Part shown: positions 9,102 to 18,900 of the stretch, one piece after another | Numbering within the stretch: position 1 is the stretch's first letter | How the letters are laid out: every line of letters begins with the position of its first letter | From: Nakamurella flavida | GTDB taxonomy: Bacteria > Actinomycetota > Actinomycetes > Mycobacteriales > Nakamurellaceae | Reading direction: 5' to 3' | Assembly: GCF_030811475.1 (NCBI RefSeq) | Contig: NZ_JAUSQV010000001.1 | Location: 1,821,501 to 1,885,500 of the forward strand | Length of the DNA: 64,000 bases | Made by a program: the position numbers and the translations under genes | The notes under the pieces: generated by a model | The model's database searches: none | What the model was told of the DNA's origin: nothing | The model's input: the letters and a program-made list of their open reading frames with translations, nothing else

Positions 9102-10277
9102 ATGAGTGCCGCGAACCCCTTGACACAGCGTCTCCGGCCGTTCGGCGAGACCATTTTCGCCCGGATGTCCGCGCTGGCGGTGGCGACCGGGGCGGTCAAC
9201 CTGGGTCAGGGCTTCCCGGACACCGACGGGCCCGCGGAACTGCTGCGGGACGCCCAGCGGGCCATCGGGGAGGGCGTCAACCAGTACCCACCGGGGCCGG
9301 GACTGCCGGCGCTGCGAGAAGCGGTCGCCGCCGCCCGCCTGCGGGATCACGGTCATCTCGTCGATCCGGCCACGGAGGTGCTGATCACGGTGGGCGCGAC
9401 CGAGGCCGTCGCCGCGGCGATGCTCGGCCTCGTCGAGCCCGGCGACGAGGTGGTGCTGCTGCAGCCCTGCTACGACTCCTACCCGCCCGCCGTGGCCATG
9501 GCCGGCGGAATCACGCGGTTCGTCACCCTGCGACCGGACGCGACCGGGCGGTTCGGCCTGGACCCGGACGAACTGCGTGCCGCGGTCGGCCCCCGCACGC
9601 GGATGCTGGTCGTCAACTCCCCGCACAACCCGACCGGCACCGTGCTCACCGCCGCGGAGTCGCAGGCGATCGCCGAGCTGGCCGTCGAACGCGACCTGCT
9701 GGTGCTCACCGACGAGGTCTACGAGCACATGGTGTTCGACGGTGGTCGGCACATCGCCCTGGCCACCCTGCCGGGCATGGCCGAACGCACCCTGTCGGTG
9801 TCCAGCGCGGGCAAGACGTTCAGCGTCACCGGCTGGAAGATCGGCTGGGTGTGCGGGCCCGCCCCGCTCGTCGCCGCGGTCCGCGCGGCCAAGCAGTTCC
9901 TCACCTTCACCGCCGGTGCCCCCTTCCAGCCGGCGGTGGCCGCCGCACTGGGCCGGGACACCGCATGGGTGACCGGGATGCGTACCGACCTGCAGGCCAA
10001 GCGGGACCGACTCTGCGCCGGGCTGCACGCGGCCGGGCTGCCGGTGGTGCGTCCGCAGGGCACGTATTTCGTGGTGGCCGACATCCGCGCCCTCGGCGAG
10101 ACCGACGGGCTCGCCTTCTGCCTGGACCTCCCCCGTCGCGCCGGCGTGGTCGCGGTGCCCGTCCAGGTGTTCTACGACCACCCCGCACCGGGTCGCCCAT
10201 TCGTGCGGTTCGCGTTCTGCAAGACCGACGCCGTTCTCGACGAAGCCATTGATCGACTGCAGTCCCTGACGCGCTGA
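9102..10277 (+). CDS. Class I/II PLP-dependent aminotransferase (DapC-like)
   Basis: A 391-residue fold-type I aminotransferase. It shows NLGQGFPD near residue 33, the substrate/PLP segments SPHNPTGT (about 173) and LTDEVYEHM (about 202), and the PLP-binding lysine K238 in SSAGKTFSVTGWKIGW. This pattern is shared by N-succinyldiaminopimelate aminotransferases, kynurenine aminotransferases and methionine aminotransferases; many actinobacteria annotate this gene as dapC. I placed the start at ATG 9102, preceded by AAAGGA nine bases upstream; GTG 9099 and ATG 9093 are alternatives. Its neighbours do not belong to lysine synthesis, so the substrate remains open. Confidence 0.88.
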   Translation: MSAANPLTQRLRPFGETIFARMSALAVATGAVNLGQGFPDTDGPAELLRDAQRAIGEGVNQYPPGPGLPALREAVAAARLRDHGHLVDPATEVLITVGATEAVAAAMLGLVEPGDEVVLLQPCYDSYPPAVAMAGGITRFVTLRPDATGRFGLDPDELRAAVGPRTRMLVVNSPHNPTGTVLTAAESQAIAELAVERDLLVLTDEVYEHMVFDGGRHIALATLPGMAERTLSVSSAGKTFSVTGWKIGWVCGPAPLVAAVRAAKQFLTFTAGAPFQPAVAAALGRDTAWVTGMRTDLQAKRDRLCAGLHAAGLPVVRPQGTYFVVADIRALGETDGLAFCLDLPRRAGVVAVPVQVFYDHPAPGRPFVRFAFCKTDAVLDEAIDRLQSLTR

Positions 10278-10394
10278 CCTGCGCGGACACCACCGGGAAT
10301 GGACGGAATGGAATGGGCCGGGCCGATGTCGGCCTGACCACACTCGTGCCCCGTTCGGGGGTCGACAGGTCACGGGTGTGCGACAGTTCCGCCC

Positions 10395-11387
10395 ATGTCG
10401 ACCGATCCGCTCGAGGTCATCCAGCAGCGCACCCTCGCCGCCCTGAGCAAGCACCTGCACCCCGGCGAGCCCGTGGCCCTGCTCGATTTCCCGTCGTACC
10501 AGAACGCCGGCGACACCCTGATCTACGTGGGTGAGCGCGCGTACCTGGACCGCCTGGGTGTTCCCGTCCGCTATCTCGCCGACCATGCCCGGTACCGGCC
10601 GGAGGTGCTGCGCAAGCACCACCCGGAGGGCCCGATCCTGCTCCGCGGGGGCGGCAACTTCGGTGACCGCTGGCAGCACATGCAGGAACTCCGCGAGCAG
10701 GTCGTCAAGGACTTCCCGGACCGCCGCATCATCCAGCTCCCGCAGAGCGTGGAGTTCCGGGACGCCGCCCGGCTGGCCCAGGCCCGCGCCGTCTTCGCCG
10801 CCCACCCGGGCTTCGTGATCCTCGTCCGGGAGACCCCGTCGTTCGAGCGGGCGCAGACGATGTTCCCGGACAACCAGGTGGAGTACTGCCCGGACGCCGC
10901 GTTCGGCGTCGGCTACCTCCCCGAGGTCGCCCCGGCCACCGAGGACGTGGTCATGGTGCTGCGCGAGGACTCCGAGGGCGTCGAGCGCGGTGTCAAGGAC
11001 GCCGTCACCGGACGGGCGGTGGACTGGGGTCTGCACGGTCCGGCCCAGCTGGCCTGGATGGGCCTATCGGTGCACAAGGTGCTGGCGCAGAAGTTCCCCA
11101 CCCGCACCCCCGCCCTGTACCCGCTGACGGTGGCCGGCTACCGCGCCCAGGTCGCGCTCAACATGGGCTCGGCACGCAGGATCGTCTCCCGCGGCCGGGT
11201 GCTGGTCACCGACCGGCTGCACGCCGCGGTGCTCGGTGCGCTCATGCGCCGCCCGACCATCGCGCTGGACAACTCCTACGGCAAGATCTCGTCGATCTAC
11301 AACGACTACATGCACACCCTGGACGGCATCCGCTTCGTCGAGTCGGCCGAAGAGGTCCGGCAGGCCGTGAAGAGCCTCGCCGCCTGA
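10395..11387 (+). CDS. Polysaccharide pyruvyl transferase family protein
   Basis: A 330-residue soluble protein of the polysaccharide pyruvyl transferase family (PF04230: CsaB, ExoV, PssM relatives), which adds ketal-linked pyruvate to sugars of cell-surface polymers using phosphoenolpyruvate. Recognisable are FPSYQNAGDTLIYVGE (N-terminal motif), ILLRGGGNFGDRW, RIIQLPQSVEF, VRETPSFE, the PDAAF segment and near the C-terminus VLVTDRLHAAVLGALM with the conserved Arg-Leu-His. The gene is monocistronic or follows the aminotransferase with a 117-bp gap. It supports the view that the divergent operon makes an acidic surface polysaccharide. Confidence 0.85.
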   Translation: MSTDPLEVIQQRTLAALSKHLHPGEPVALLDFPSYQNAGDTLIYVGERAYLDRLGVPVRYLADHARYRPEVLRKHHPEGPILLRGGGNFGDRWQHMQELREQVVKDFPDRRIIQLPQSVEFRDAARLAQARAVFAAHPGFVILVRETPSFERAQTMFPDNQVEYCPDAAFGVGYLPEVAPATEDVVMVLREDSEGVERGVKDAVTGRAVDWGLHGPAQLAWMGLSVHKVLAQKFPTRTPALYPLTVAGYRAQVALNMGSARRIVSRGRVLVTDRLHAAVLGALMRRPTIALDNSYGKISSIYNDYMHTLDGIRFVESAEEVRQAVKSLAA

Positions 11388-11854
11388 TCCTGGACGGGTC
11401 ACCCACCGGTACCGCCGCGGCCACCCGGTCGTCTTGATCGGTCGAGCCGGTTCGGCGTCTTGCACGCGAGCGCGGGGCGCGGTAGACCAGGCAGGCCACG
11501 GGCGGTGCCGGCCGGTGGCCCGGCCCATGCAGGCCCGGGCCGTCCCGCATCGCCCGCCGTGGGCCGGTCGACGGCTCACCGGATGCGCGCCGCGACCCCG
11601 CCGGTCACGAGCACAGCGTCCGGTGAGCCGTCACCGGCCCGGTGGCCGGACGTCGCCCGGGCAGGATCCCGGGGGACGGGATCGGGTTGCGGCCCGACGT
11701 CCGCCGGGGATGTGCATCGGAGCGCCCCCCGGCCAGGGCCCTGTCACCGCCGGGGTCCCGCCCGTCGGGGCGGGACCCCGGATCACGCCTGTCACCCGAC
11801 GCACCGACGTCTGACGTCCGTAGGTCCGGGCCCGTCATCCCGGAATCGAGTCCG
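11388..11854. other. Intergenic region between convergent genes
   Basis: This 467-bp stretch separates the pyruvyl transferase gene from the ligase gene, which point at each other. Apart from the strong hairpin at 11750-11781 I see no gene: open frames in it are Arg/Pro/Gly-rich, have no ribosome binding sites and resemble no protein family. Confidence 0.5.
11750..11781. terminator. Perfect 14-bp stem hairpin, likely bidirectional terminator
   Basis: The arm 11750-11763 (CCGGGGTCCCGCCC) is perfectly complementary to 11768-11781 around the loop GTCG. It lies about 75 bp beyond the ligase stop and 360 bp beyond the pyruvyl transferase stop. There is no T-run, as is common for high-GC actinobacterial terminators. 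Confidence 0.6.
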
Positions 11855-12919
11855 TCAGCTGCCGAGCACCGTGGCCAGGTCGAAGCGCACCGGTCGGTCG
11901 AGCTGGGCGTAGGTGCAGGACTCGGGGTCGCGGTCCGGTCGCCAGCGCACGAACTGCGCCGTGTGCCGGAACCGCTCCCCCTCCATGTAGTCGTAGCGCA
12001 CCTCGACGACCCGTTCCGGACGCAGCGGCACGAACGAAAGATCCTTGCCGGCGTTCCACCGGCTGGTCTCGTTCTTCCGCGGGGTGCGCTCGCCGTCCTC
12101 GTGCGCGGCCCAGTTCCACGGGTGCTCGTCGAAAGTGGTCACCAGCTCCTGCATCTCGGTGAACAGGGCCCGGCGGGTGGCCATCGGGAACGCACCGATG
12201 ACGCCGATCGAGGCGAGCACGCCGCGATCGTCGTACAGCCCCAGCATCAGCGAACCGACGGCGTCGGGCCCGCTCTTGTGGACCCGGTACCCGCCCACCA
12301 CGCAGTCCGCGGTGCGCTGGTGCTTGATCTTGCTCATCACCCGTTTGTCCGGGTGGTAAAGGAGGTCCAGCTTCTTGGCGATCAGCCCGTCCAGCCCGGC
12401 TCCCTCGAACTCGGCGAACCACCGGCGGGCCAGCTCGACGTCCTGGGTCGCCGGGGTGACGTGCACCGGCGGGCGGACGTCGGCGAACGCCTCGACCAGT
12501 CGGGCCCGGCGCTGCGCCAGCGGGACACCGGTCAGGTCCTCGTCGCCCAGGGCCAGCAGGTCGAAGGCGACGAAACTGGCCGGGGTGCTCTCCGAGAGCA
12601 GGGTGATGCGGCTGACCGCGGGGTGGATGCGCTGCTGCAGCGCCTCGAAGTCCAGCCGGTTGCCGGCGGTGTCGGCGACGATGATCTCGCCGTCCACCAC
12701 ACACCGCTCGGGGAAGTTCTCCAGGACGGCGCGGACGACCTCGGGGAAGTAACGGGTCAGCGGGCGTTCGTTGCGGCTGCCGATCTCCACCTCGTCGCCG
12801 TCCCGGAAGATGATCGACCGGAACCCGTCCCACTTCGGTTCGTACAGCTCCCCCTCGGGGACGTCGGACACCGGCTTGGCCAGCATGGGTTTGACGGGGG
12901 GCATGACGGGCAGCTGCAC
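11855..12919 (-). CDS. ligC: ATP-dependent DNA ligase, LigC type
   Basis: A 354-residue ATP-dependent DNA ligase joining nicks through a covalent lysyl-AMP. Motif I is EPKWDGFR with the adenylated lysine at K29; motif IIIa-like SFVAFDLLAL, motif IV GLDGLIAKK and motif V KIKHQRTADCVVGGYR follow in order, then a C-terminal OB-fold. Length and order match mycobacterial LigC (about 350 residues), a backup ligase for end joining and base-excision repair. The start is GTG 12919, five bases after AGGAG. It lies 37 bp downstream of the polymerase-domain gene and is probably cotranscribed with it. Confidence 0.9.
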   Translation of the reverse strand: MQLPVMPPVKPMLAKPVSDVPEGELYEPKWDGFRSIIFRDGDEVEIGSRNERPLTRYFPEVVRAVLENFPERCVVDGEIIVADTAGNRLDFEALQQRIHPAVSRITLLSESTPASFVAFDLLALGDEDLTGVPLAQRRARLVEAFADVRPPVHVTPATQDVELARRWFAEFEGAGLDGLIAKKLDLLYHPDKRVMSKIKHQRTADCVVGGYRVHKSGPDAVGSLMLGLYDDRGVLASIGVIGAFPMATRRALFTEMQELVTTFDEHPWNWAAHEDGERTPRKNETSRWNAGKDLSFVPLRPERVVEVRYDYMEGERFRHTAQFVRWRPDRDPESCTYAQLDRPVRFDLATVLGS

Positions 12920-12956
12920 GGGTGCTCCTGACGGATCGGGGAGAGGCGGGCGCGGG

Positions 12957-14018
12957 CTACTCGCGGGGACGGTCGGTGTCCCGGCTGGGCTGGACCCGCT
13001 TGGGCTCCCCCGGCATCTTCGGGTACTCGGGTGGGTAGGGCAGATCGCCCAGGCCCTCGTCGCGCTCCTGCCGGTTCGCGAGCTCGAGCAGCGGCTCCAG
13101 ACCGAAGGCCTGCTCGCGCACGGCGGCGTGCAGATCACCGACTTCCGCGAACCGGGCCGGCACGGTGGTGATGTCGAAGTCCAGCGGGGTGACGTCGGCC
13201 AACTCGTCCCAGCGCAGCGGGGTGGACACGGTGGCCCGCGGGTTGGCCCGGATCGAGTACGCGGACGCGATCGTGCGGTCGCGGGCCATCTGGTTGTAGT
13301 CGATGAAGATGCGCTCGCCGCGCTCCTCCTTCCACCAGTTGACCGTGACCAGCTCGGGCCGGCGACGGGCCAGCTCCCGGCCCAGCGCGATCACCGCGCG
13401 CCGCGCCTGCACGAAGGTCCACCGCGGCTCGATGGGGACGTACACGTGCAGCCCGCGCCCCCCGGAGGTCTTCGGGAACCCCTGCATGCCCAGCTCCTCG
13501 AGCAGTTCCCGCAGCAGCGGGGCGACCTGCACCGCATGCGAGAAATCCGTCCCCGGTTGGGGATCGAGGTCGATGCGGAGCTGGTCGGGGGCGTCCACGT
13601 CGGCCCGGGTGACCGGCCACGGGTGGAAGGTCAGGGTGCCGAGGTTCGCGCACCAGGCGATGACCGGGAGGTCGTCGGGGCAGATCTCGTCGGCGGTCCG
13701 GCCGCTGGGGAAGGCCACCGTCGCCGTGGGGATCCAGTCGGGAGCGTTGGCCGGGACCCGCTTCTGGTAGAAGGCGTCACCCCGGTTGTCGGCGCGGGTG
13801 GAGAGCTTCGCGCCCTCGAACACCCCGCCGGGCCACCGCTCCAGGGTCGTCGGCCGGTCCTGCAGGGCACCGAGAATGCCGTCGCCGACGGCGACGAAGT
13901 ACTCGACGACGTCCCGCTTCGTCAGCCCCCGGTCGGCGAAGTACACCTTGTCGGGGTTGCTGACCCGGACGGCCCGACCCCGGACCTCGATCTCCACCGC
14001 TGGTGTGGCGCGCGCCAT
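12957..14018 (-). CDS. Stand-alone LigD-like polymerase/primase domain protein
   Basis: A 353-residue member of the archaeo-eukaryotic primase superfamily, the same domain as in bacterial LigD (PolDom). Catalytic acidic residues D150 and D152 occur in LRIDLDP, the nucleotide-binding SGGRGLHVYVP follows, and the third acidic residue lies in FIDYNQM. Mycobacterial PolD1/PolD2 are similar free-standing forms that add nucleotides, preferably ribonucleotides, to broken ends or gaps. I placed the start at ATG 14018 (MARATPAV); an upstream GTG/ATG is possible. Directly followed by ligC, it suggests a two-gene gap-filling and sealing unit. No Ku gene is seen nearby. Confidence 0.88.
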   Translation of the reverse strand: MARATPAVEIEVRGRAVRVSNPDKVYFADRGLTKRDVVEYFVAVGDGILGALQDRPTTLERWPGGVFEGAKLSTRADNRGDAFYQKRVPANAPDWIPTATVAFPSGRTADEICPDDLPVIAWCANLGTLTFHPWPVTRADVDAPDQLRIDLDPQPGTDFSHAVQVAPLLRELLEELGMQGFPKTSGGRGLHVYVPIEPRWTFVQARRAVIALGRELARRRPELVTVNWWKEERGERIFIDYNQMARDRTIASAYSIRANPRATVSTPLRWDELADVTPLDFDITTVPARFAEVGDLHAAVREQAFGLEPLLELANRQERDEGLGDLPYPPEYPKMPGEPKRVQPSRDTDRPRE

Positions 14019-14168
14019 GGCCGAACCGTACCCGCCGCCCCCGACAGCCACCCGGGGCAGGCGGTCGGCCGTCCCCCCGCCGTGTGAAGCCGGGGTGAGT
14101 CCGACATCACGTGATCATGGTCCCCCGTCGGTTGGCGCCGTCGACCCGAACCGCCAAGCTTGTCGACC

Positions 14169-14972
14169 ATGAGAAGAATCGTGTCGGCCGCCCTGGATGT
14201 CGATGTCGTCGCCGCCGGCCCGGTCGTCCTGCAGATCGCGGTGGCCGATCTGCCCGGCACCTCCTACACCGAGGACCTGGTCATCACCCTGGACGGGAAG
14301 GCGCTGACCCCCCGGGTGGTGCACGGCGTCACCGGCACGCGGCTCCACGTGGTCGAGCCGGATCCGGGCAAGCTGTACATCTCCTATCGGGCCACCGTCG
14401 ACGGCGAGGCCGAGCAGGCCCCCGTCGACGAGGCCGAGCTGCTGGAGTACCTGCGGCCCAGCCGGTACGCCGAGTCGGACAAGCTGGCCTCGGTGGCAGC
14501 ACGCGAGTTCGGCCATCTGACGGCCAACGAGGAACTGCTGGCCGCGGTGTCCTCGTGGGTCAGCACCCGGTTGACCTACGTGCCGGGCAGCAGCGACCCC
14601 ATCGACGGCGCGGTGGACACCTATCTCCTCGGCCAGGGCGTGTGCCGCGATTACGCGCACCTCGTCGTCGCCCTGCTGCGTGCCCGGCAGATCCCGGCGC
14701 GGCTGGTCGCGGTGTACGCCCCCGGGCTGGACCCGATGGACTTCCACGCGGTGGCCGAGGCCTACATCCAGGGCCAGTGGCGTGTGGTGGACGGGACGTT
14801 GCTGGCCCCGCGGTCGTCCCTGGTCCGCATCTCCACCGGTCGGGACGCCGCCGACACCGCTTTCCTGGACAACCACGACGGGGGGATCACCTTCAACTCG
14901 GCGATCGTCTCCGCGATCGTCGACGGCACCCTGCCCAACGACGACCCGCGCGAGCTGGTCTCGCTGACCTGA
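14169..14972 (+). CDS. Transglutaminase-like cysteine protease family protein
   Basis: A 267-residue protein of the transglutaminase-like superfamily. The expected triad is present: Cys159 in GQGVCRDYAHL, His193 in MDFHAVAEAY and Asp208 in WRVVDGT. An N-terminal beta-rich domain of about 95 residues precedes the catalytic core, as in bacterial transglutaminase N-terminal proteins found near peptidase or ligase genes. No signal peptide is visible, so it acts in the cytoplasm. It is divergent from the polymerase-domain gene with a 150-bp gap. Bacterial members usually cleave peptide or isopeptide bonds; the target is unknown. ATG 14169 is preferred over an upstream TTG. Confidence 0.85.
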   Translation: MRRIVSAALDVDVVAAGPVVLQIAVADLPGTSYTEDLVITLDGKALTPRVVHGVTGTRLHVVEPDPGKLYISYRATVDGEAEQAPVDEAELLEYLRPSRYAESDKLASVAAREFGHLTANEELLAAVSSWVSTRLTYVPGSSDPIDGAVDTYLLGQGVCRDYAHLVVALLRARQIPARLVAVYAPGLDPMDFHAVAEAYIQGQWRVVDGTLLAPRSSLVRISTGRDAADTAFLDNHDGGITFNSAIVSAIVDGTLPNDDPRELVSLT

Positions 14973-15024
14973 GCGCGACCCGGCGTCGTCCCGGCCCGCC
15001 GTGGTCCGGGTCGGCCCGCTGGGC

Positions 15025-15972
15025 TCAGCCCCGGGCCCGTCCGGGACGGTAGGTCTGCACCCGGGTGCTCCCGCCGACGGGGCGACGCGACCCGGTCCCC
15101 AGTGGTCGCTGCGGGCGTCCGTCGTCGGTGGGGGTGGGCCCGGGCTGGCAGGCGGGGCAGTAGAACGCGGTGCGTTCCCGGGTCGGCTCGCCGATCATCG
15201 CCACCCGCACCGATCCCCCGCACCGCCGGCAGGGCCGACCGGACCGCCCGTGCACGAACATGTCCTGCCCGCGGCGCGGGTCCCCGGTGGTGTTCTGCTG
15301 GGCCTGGGTGGCGCCGCGGACCATGAGTCGGCGGGCCCGGTGCAACGCGGCCGGCAGATCGACCTCGTCGACCGGCTGCCAGGGCGAGACCCCCTGCAGG
15401 AACAGGGTTTCCGCCATGTACATGGTGCCGATCCCGGCCACGTTGCGTTGGTCGAGCAGGGCGTCGCCGACGGTCCGGGCGGGGTGCCGGGCCAGCCGCT
15501 CCAGGCTCTGGGCGAGCCCGTCCGCCGGGAAGGCGTCGGCCAGGATGTCCGGGCCGAGATGGCCGATGAGGTCGGACTCCCCGGCCGTGGGCACCAGGTC
15601 GAGCAGGCCGAGCCAGGTGCCCACGGCCGTCCAGTCGGGAACGCCGAGGACGGCCCGGACGGAAGCCCCGCCCGCCGCCGGCCAGCCCGCAGGACCGCCG
15701 GGGATCACGGTCCACCGGCCCTCCATCCGCAGGTGCGACCGCAGGGTCAACGGCTCCGCGGTCACCGTGGCGATGCGCCGTGGCGCCCCCGTACCCCCGG
15801 ACAGCCGGGTCAGGATCTGCTTCCCGTAGGATCGCACCTCGAGCACCTGCCGCCCGGCCAGGTCGACCCCGCCCAGATCCGGCCAGCGCAGCTCGGCCCG
15901 GACGAGCTCGTGGCCGGCCAGGGCCAGATCGAGCCGACGGGCGGTGCGCAGCACGGTGTCTCCCTCGGGCAC
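15025..15972 (-). CDS. nei2: Fpg/Nei-family DNA glycosylase/AP lyase (Nei2-like)
   Basis: A 315-residue bifunctional glycosylase removing oxidised pyrimidines. After the initiator residue the chain begins PEGDTVLR, giving the catalytic proline nucleophile and glutamate. The helix-two-turn-helix region contains LLDQRNVAGIGTMYMAE, and the C-terminal zinc finger is formed by CRRC and CPAC about 22 residues apart. The start must be GTG 15972, because only this places Pro at position 2. It lies two bases after the Lhr helicase stop, indicating translational coupling. In Mycobacterium tuberculosis the homologous genes are also neighbours. The tail after the zinc finger is Pro/Arg/Gly-rich and likely disordered. 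Confidence 0.9.
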   Translation of the reverse strand: MPEGDTVLRTARRLDLALAGHELVRAELRWPDLGGVDLAGRQVLEVRSYGKQILTRLSGGTGAPRRIATVTAEPLTLRSHLRMEGRWTVIPGGPAGWPAAGGASVRAVLGVPDWTAVGTWLGLLDLVPTAGESDLIGHLGPDILADAFPADGLAQSLERLARHPARTVGDALLDQRNVAGIGTMYMAETLFLQGVSPWQPVDEVDLPAALHRARRLMVRGATQAQQNTTGDPRRGQDMFVHGRSGRPCRRCGGSVRVAMIGEPTRERTAFYCPACQPGPTPTDDGRPQRPLGTGSRRPVGGSTRVQTYRPGRARG

Positions 15973-15974
15973 GT

Positions 15975-18900
15975 TCAGCCCCCCCGGGGGGCCGGGCGGA
16001 GCCGCAGACCACGCGGGGTGATGGTGAAACCCTCCGCGGTCAGCGCCTGCACCACGGCGCCGGAGTCGAGCAGCACATCGGCGCCGTCCAGCCGGGTGAC
16101 CGTGAGCGCGCCGAGGCTGCCGGCCCGCACCCGTTCCACCAGCGCCTGCGACGCGGCGCGCAGCACGTCCGGATCGTCGGCGAAGGAGAGCAGGGAGCGG
16201 CCGCCGCGTTCGGCGTAGAACACCAGGGCCCCGTCGACCAGGACGACCATGGCGCCGGCCCGCCGCGCGGGCCGGTGCTTGTCGGCGACGTCGGCACTCC
16301 GGTCCGGCCAGGGCAGGGCCGCCCCGTACGGGTTGGCCGGGTCGGCGGCGGCGAGCACGAACGCCTCGAGGGCGGGCCGTTCCTCGTCGGGCGAGGGGAC
16401 GAACGCCCGCACCCGGTCGACGGCGCCGGGCCCGGCGAACTGGGCGGCGCCCAGGCCCTCGACGAAGTACCCGCGCCGCACCCGGCCGGCCTCCTCGAAC
16501 GCGGACAGCACCCGGTAGACGCCGGCGAATCCGCCGTGGGTGCCCTCGGCGACGACGGCGCCCCGGGTGACGATGCCGTACCGGTCGAGCAGCACCTCGG
16601 CGGTGGCCGAGGCGCGGATGGTCGGGTCGGTCTCCACCTCGGGGATGAGCGACCAGCGACCGGCCACCGTCGCCGGGGAGCCGCGCCGGGCGGTGGGCGC
16701 CGCCCGGCCGCGCGCCGACAGCAGGGCCAGCCCGGACATGCTGCGCTGGCGGGGCCGGGCCGTGGGCGCGGCCGTCTTGTGCGCGGTGGAGCCGGAGGTG
16801 AGCCGGGCCCGCAGCGGGGCCAGGGTGTCCCCGGTGACCAGCCCGGCGAAGACCAGCTCCCAGAGCACGTCCTCCCACTCCTTGTCCGACGCGCGGGACC
16901 CGCCGGCCGCGAGCAGGGCGGTCTGCGCCGCGTCGACGAGCGGCCGGAAGAAGTAGGCCCCGCCGCGGGAGAGCACCTCGAGCACCGCCCGCGGCAGGGC
17001 GCCGGTGGGCCGCTCGGTTGGCGGACGCACCGGTGGCACCGGATCCCCGGGCGAGGGCACGTCGGCGGCCGCGGCGGCGTCGGCGGGGGTCGCCCCGTCC
17101 GCGGCGGGTGTCACGGCGGGAGCGGCAGCCGGATCCGCCGCGGGGACGGCCGGCGGCACCGGCGGACCGCCGAGCTGGATGCCCTCCGCGCTGGTCAACG
17201 GGAGGGTGAGCGCGGCCGAGTCGGCCAGGTGCAGGGACACCCAGCCGTCCGAGCCGGCGAGCGCACCGTGCCCCGTCCAGATGACCTCCCCGGCCGCGGT
17301 GAGCTCGTCGAGCAGCGCCGGCTGGTACCCGGCGACCCGCGCCGGGAGGATCAGCGATTCCAGTGCACTGGCCGGCACGATCGCCCCGGCCAACTGCTCG
17401 ACCGCACGGAGCACGCCGCTGACCCCGCGGGCCCGGCCGGACGCCCGGCTCGAGGCGACGCCGTTCCAGGCCGGGAGGAACCGGCCGAGGGCCTGCGGCG
17501 GAACGGGTTCCACCTCGGCGCGCAGTGCGGCCAGGGACCGCCGGCGCAGCAGCCGCAGCACCTCGGCGTCGACGAACTCGCGCCCGGTGGGGCCGCCGTC
17601 GGCGGCATCACCCGGGTCCTGACCGGCGATCGGCACGGCCGCCGCCCCCGGTGGGCGGAACTCGCCCTCGGCCAGCCGCCCGGAGCCGACCAGCCGGCGC
17701 AACGCATCGGTGACCACGGCCGTGCCCAGCCCGAACGTCAGGGCGGCGCCCCCCACCGTGAACGGGCCGCGGGTGCGGGCGAACCGACCGAGCAGCCGGC
17801 CCAGTGGGTCGGGCTGCGACTCCATCAGCGACGCGGCGATCCCCGGCGGCAACGCGGTGCCCAGGGCGTCGCGCAGCATCCACGCGTCGGCCGGGTCGGC
17901 CCAGCGTTCCAGGCCACCGATCCGCACCAGGATCGCGCGTCGGGCCAGCAGCAGGTCCTGGAGCACCGGTGCCACGTCCTCGACAAGGCTCCGCTGCTGG
18001 ATCTCGGCCTGGGTGAGCGGTCCGAGAATGCGCAGCAGGTCGGCGATCTCGTCGAGGTTGCGGGCGCGGCGGTTCTCCGTCAGACGCTGCAGGTCCTGCT
18101 CGGTGCTCCGGACGGCGTCCGGGTCCAGCAGGTCGCGCAGGGCGAGACCGTCACCGCCGCCCAGCAGTTCGGCGAGCAGGGCCGGGTCGACGGTGAGGGC
18201 GGCGGCCCGCCGTTCGGCCAGCGGGGAGTCACCCTCGTAGAGGAACTGTGCGACGTAGCCGAACAGCAGGGATTTCGCGAAGGGCGACGGGGTCTGGGTG
18301 TTGACCTCCACCACCTTGACGACCCGGCCGTCGAGCTGGCGCATCAGGTCGACCAGGGCCGGCACGTCGAAGACGTCGGACAGGCACTCGCGGACGGCCT
18401 CGGCGACGATGGGGAAGCTCGGGTACTGGGCCGCCACCTCGAGCAGTTGGGAGGCGCGCTGACGCTGCTGCCACAGCGGCTGCCGCTTGCCGATCTGCCG
18501 GCGCGGCAGCAGCAGTGCCCGGGCCGCACACTCCCGGAACCGCGAGGCGAACACGGCCGAGCCGCCGATCTCCGCGGTCACCTCGGCCTCGACGGTGTTC
18601 GGGTCGAGCGCGATCGCGTCCAGCACGGCCGGCCCGCCGGTGGCTCCACCCGCACCGAAGCCACCCGCGCCGAACCCCCCGCCACCGGGTCCACCGGCGG
18701 AGAACGGCCCGAGGTCACCCCACGGCATCGCTCCCCCGCCGCCACCGTCCCCGTCGTCCCCGAGGTCGCCCGCGCCGCCGCCGAAATCGCCGGCGCCGTA
18801 CTCGACATCGGGCAGTCGCAGCACGATCCCGTCGTCGGAGTGCATCGCCTGCACGTCGACGCCGTACCGCTCCCGCATCCGGGCGGCGATGATCAGGGCC

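Noticed and set aside
8988-11036. 682-codon minus-strand frame over the aminotransferase and pyruvyl transferase genes
   Set aside because: Crosses two well-defined genes on the other strand and has no family resemblance.
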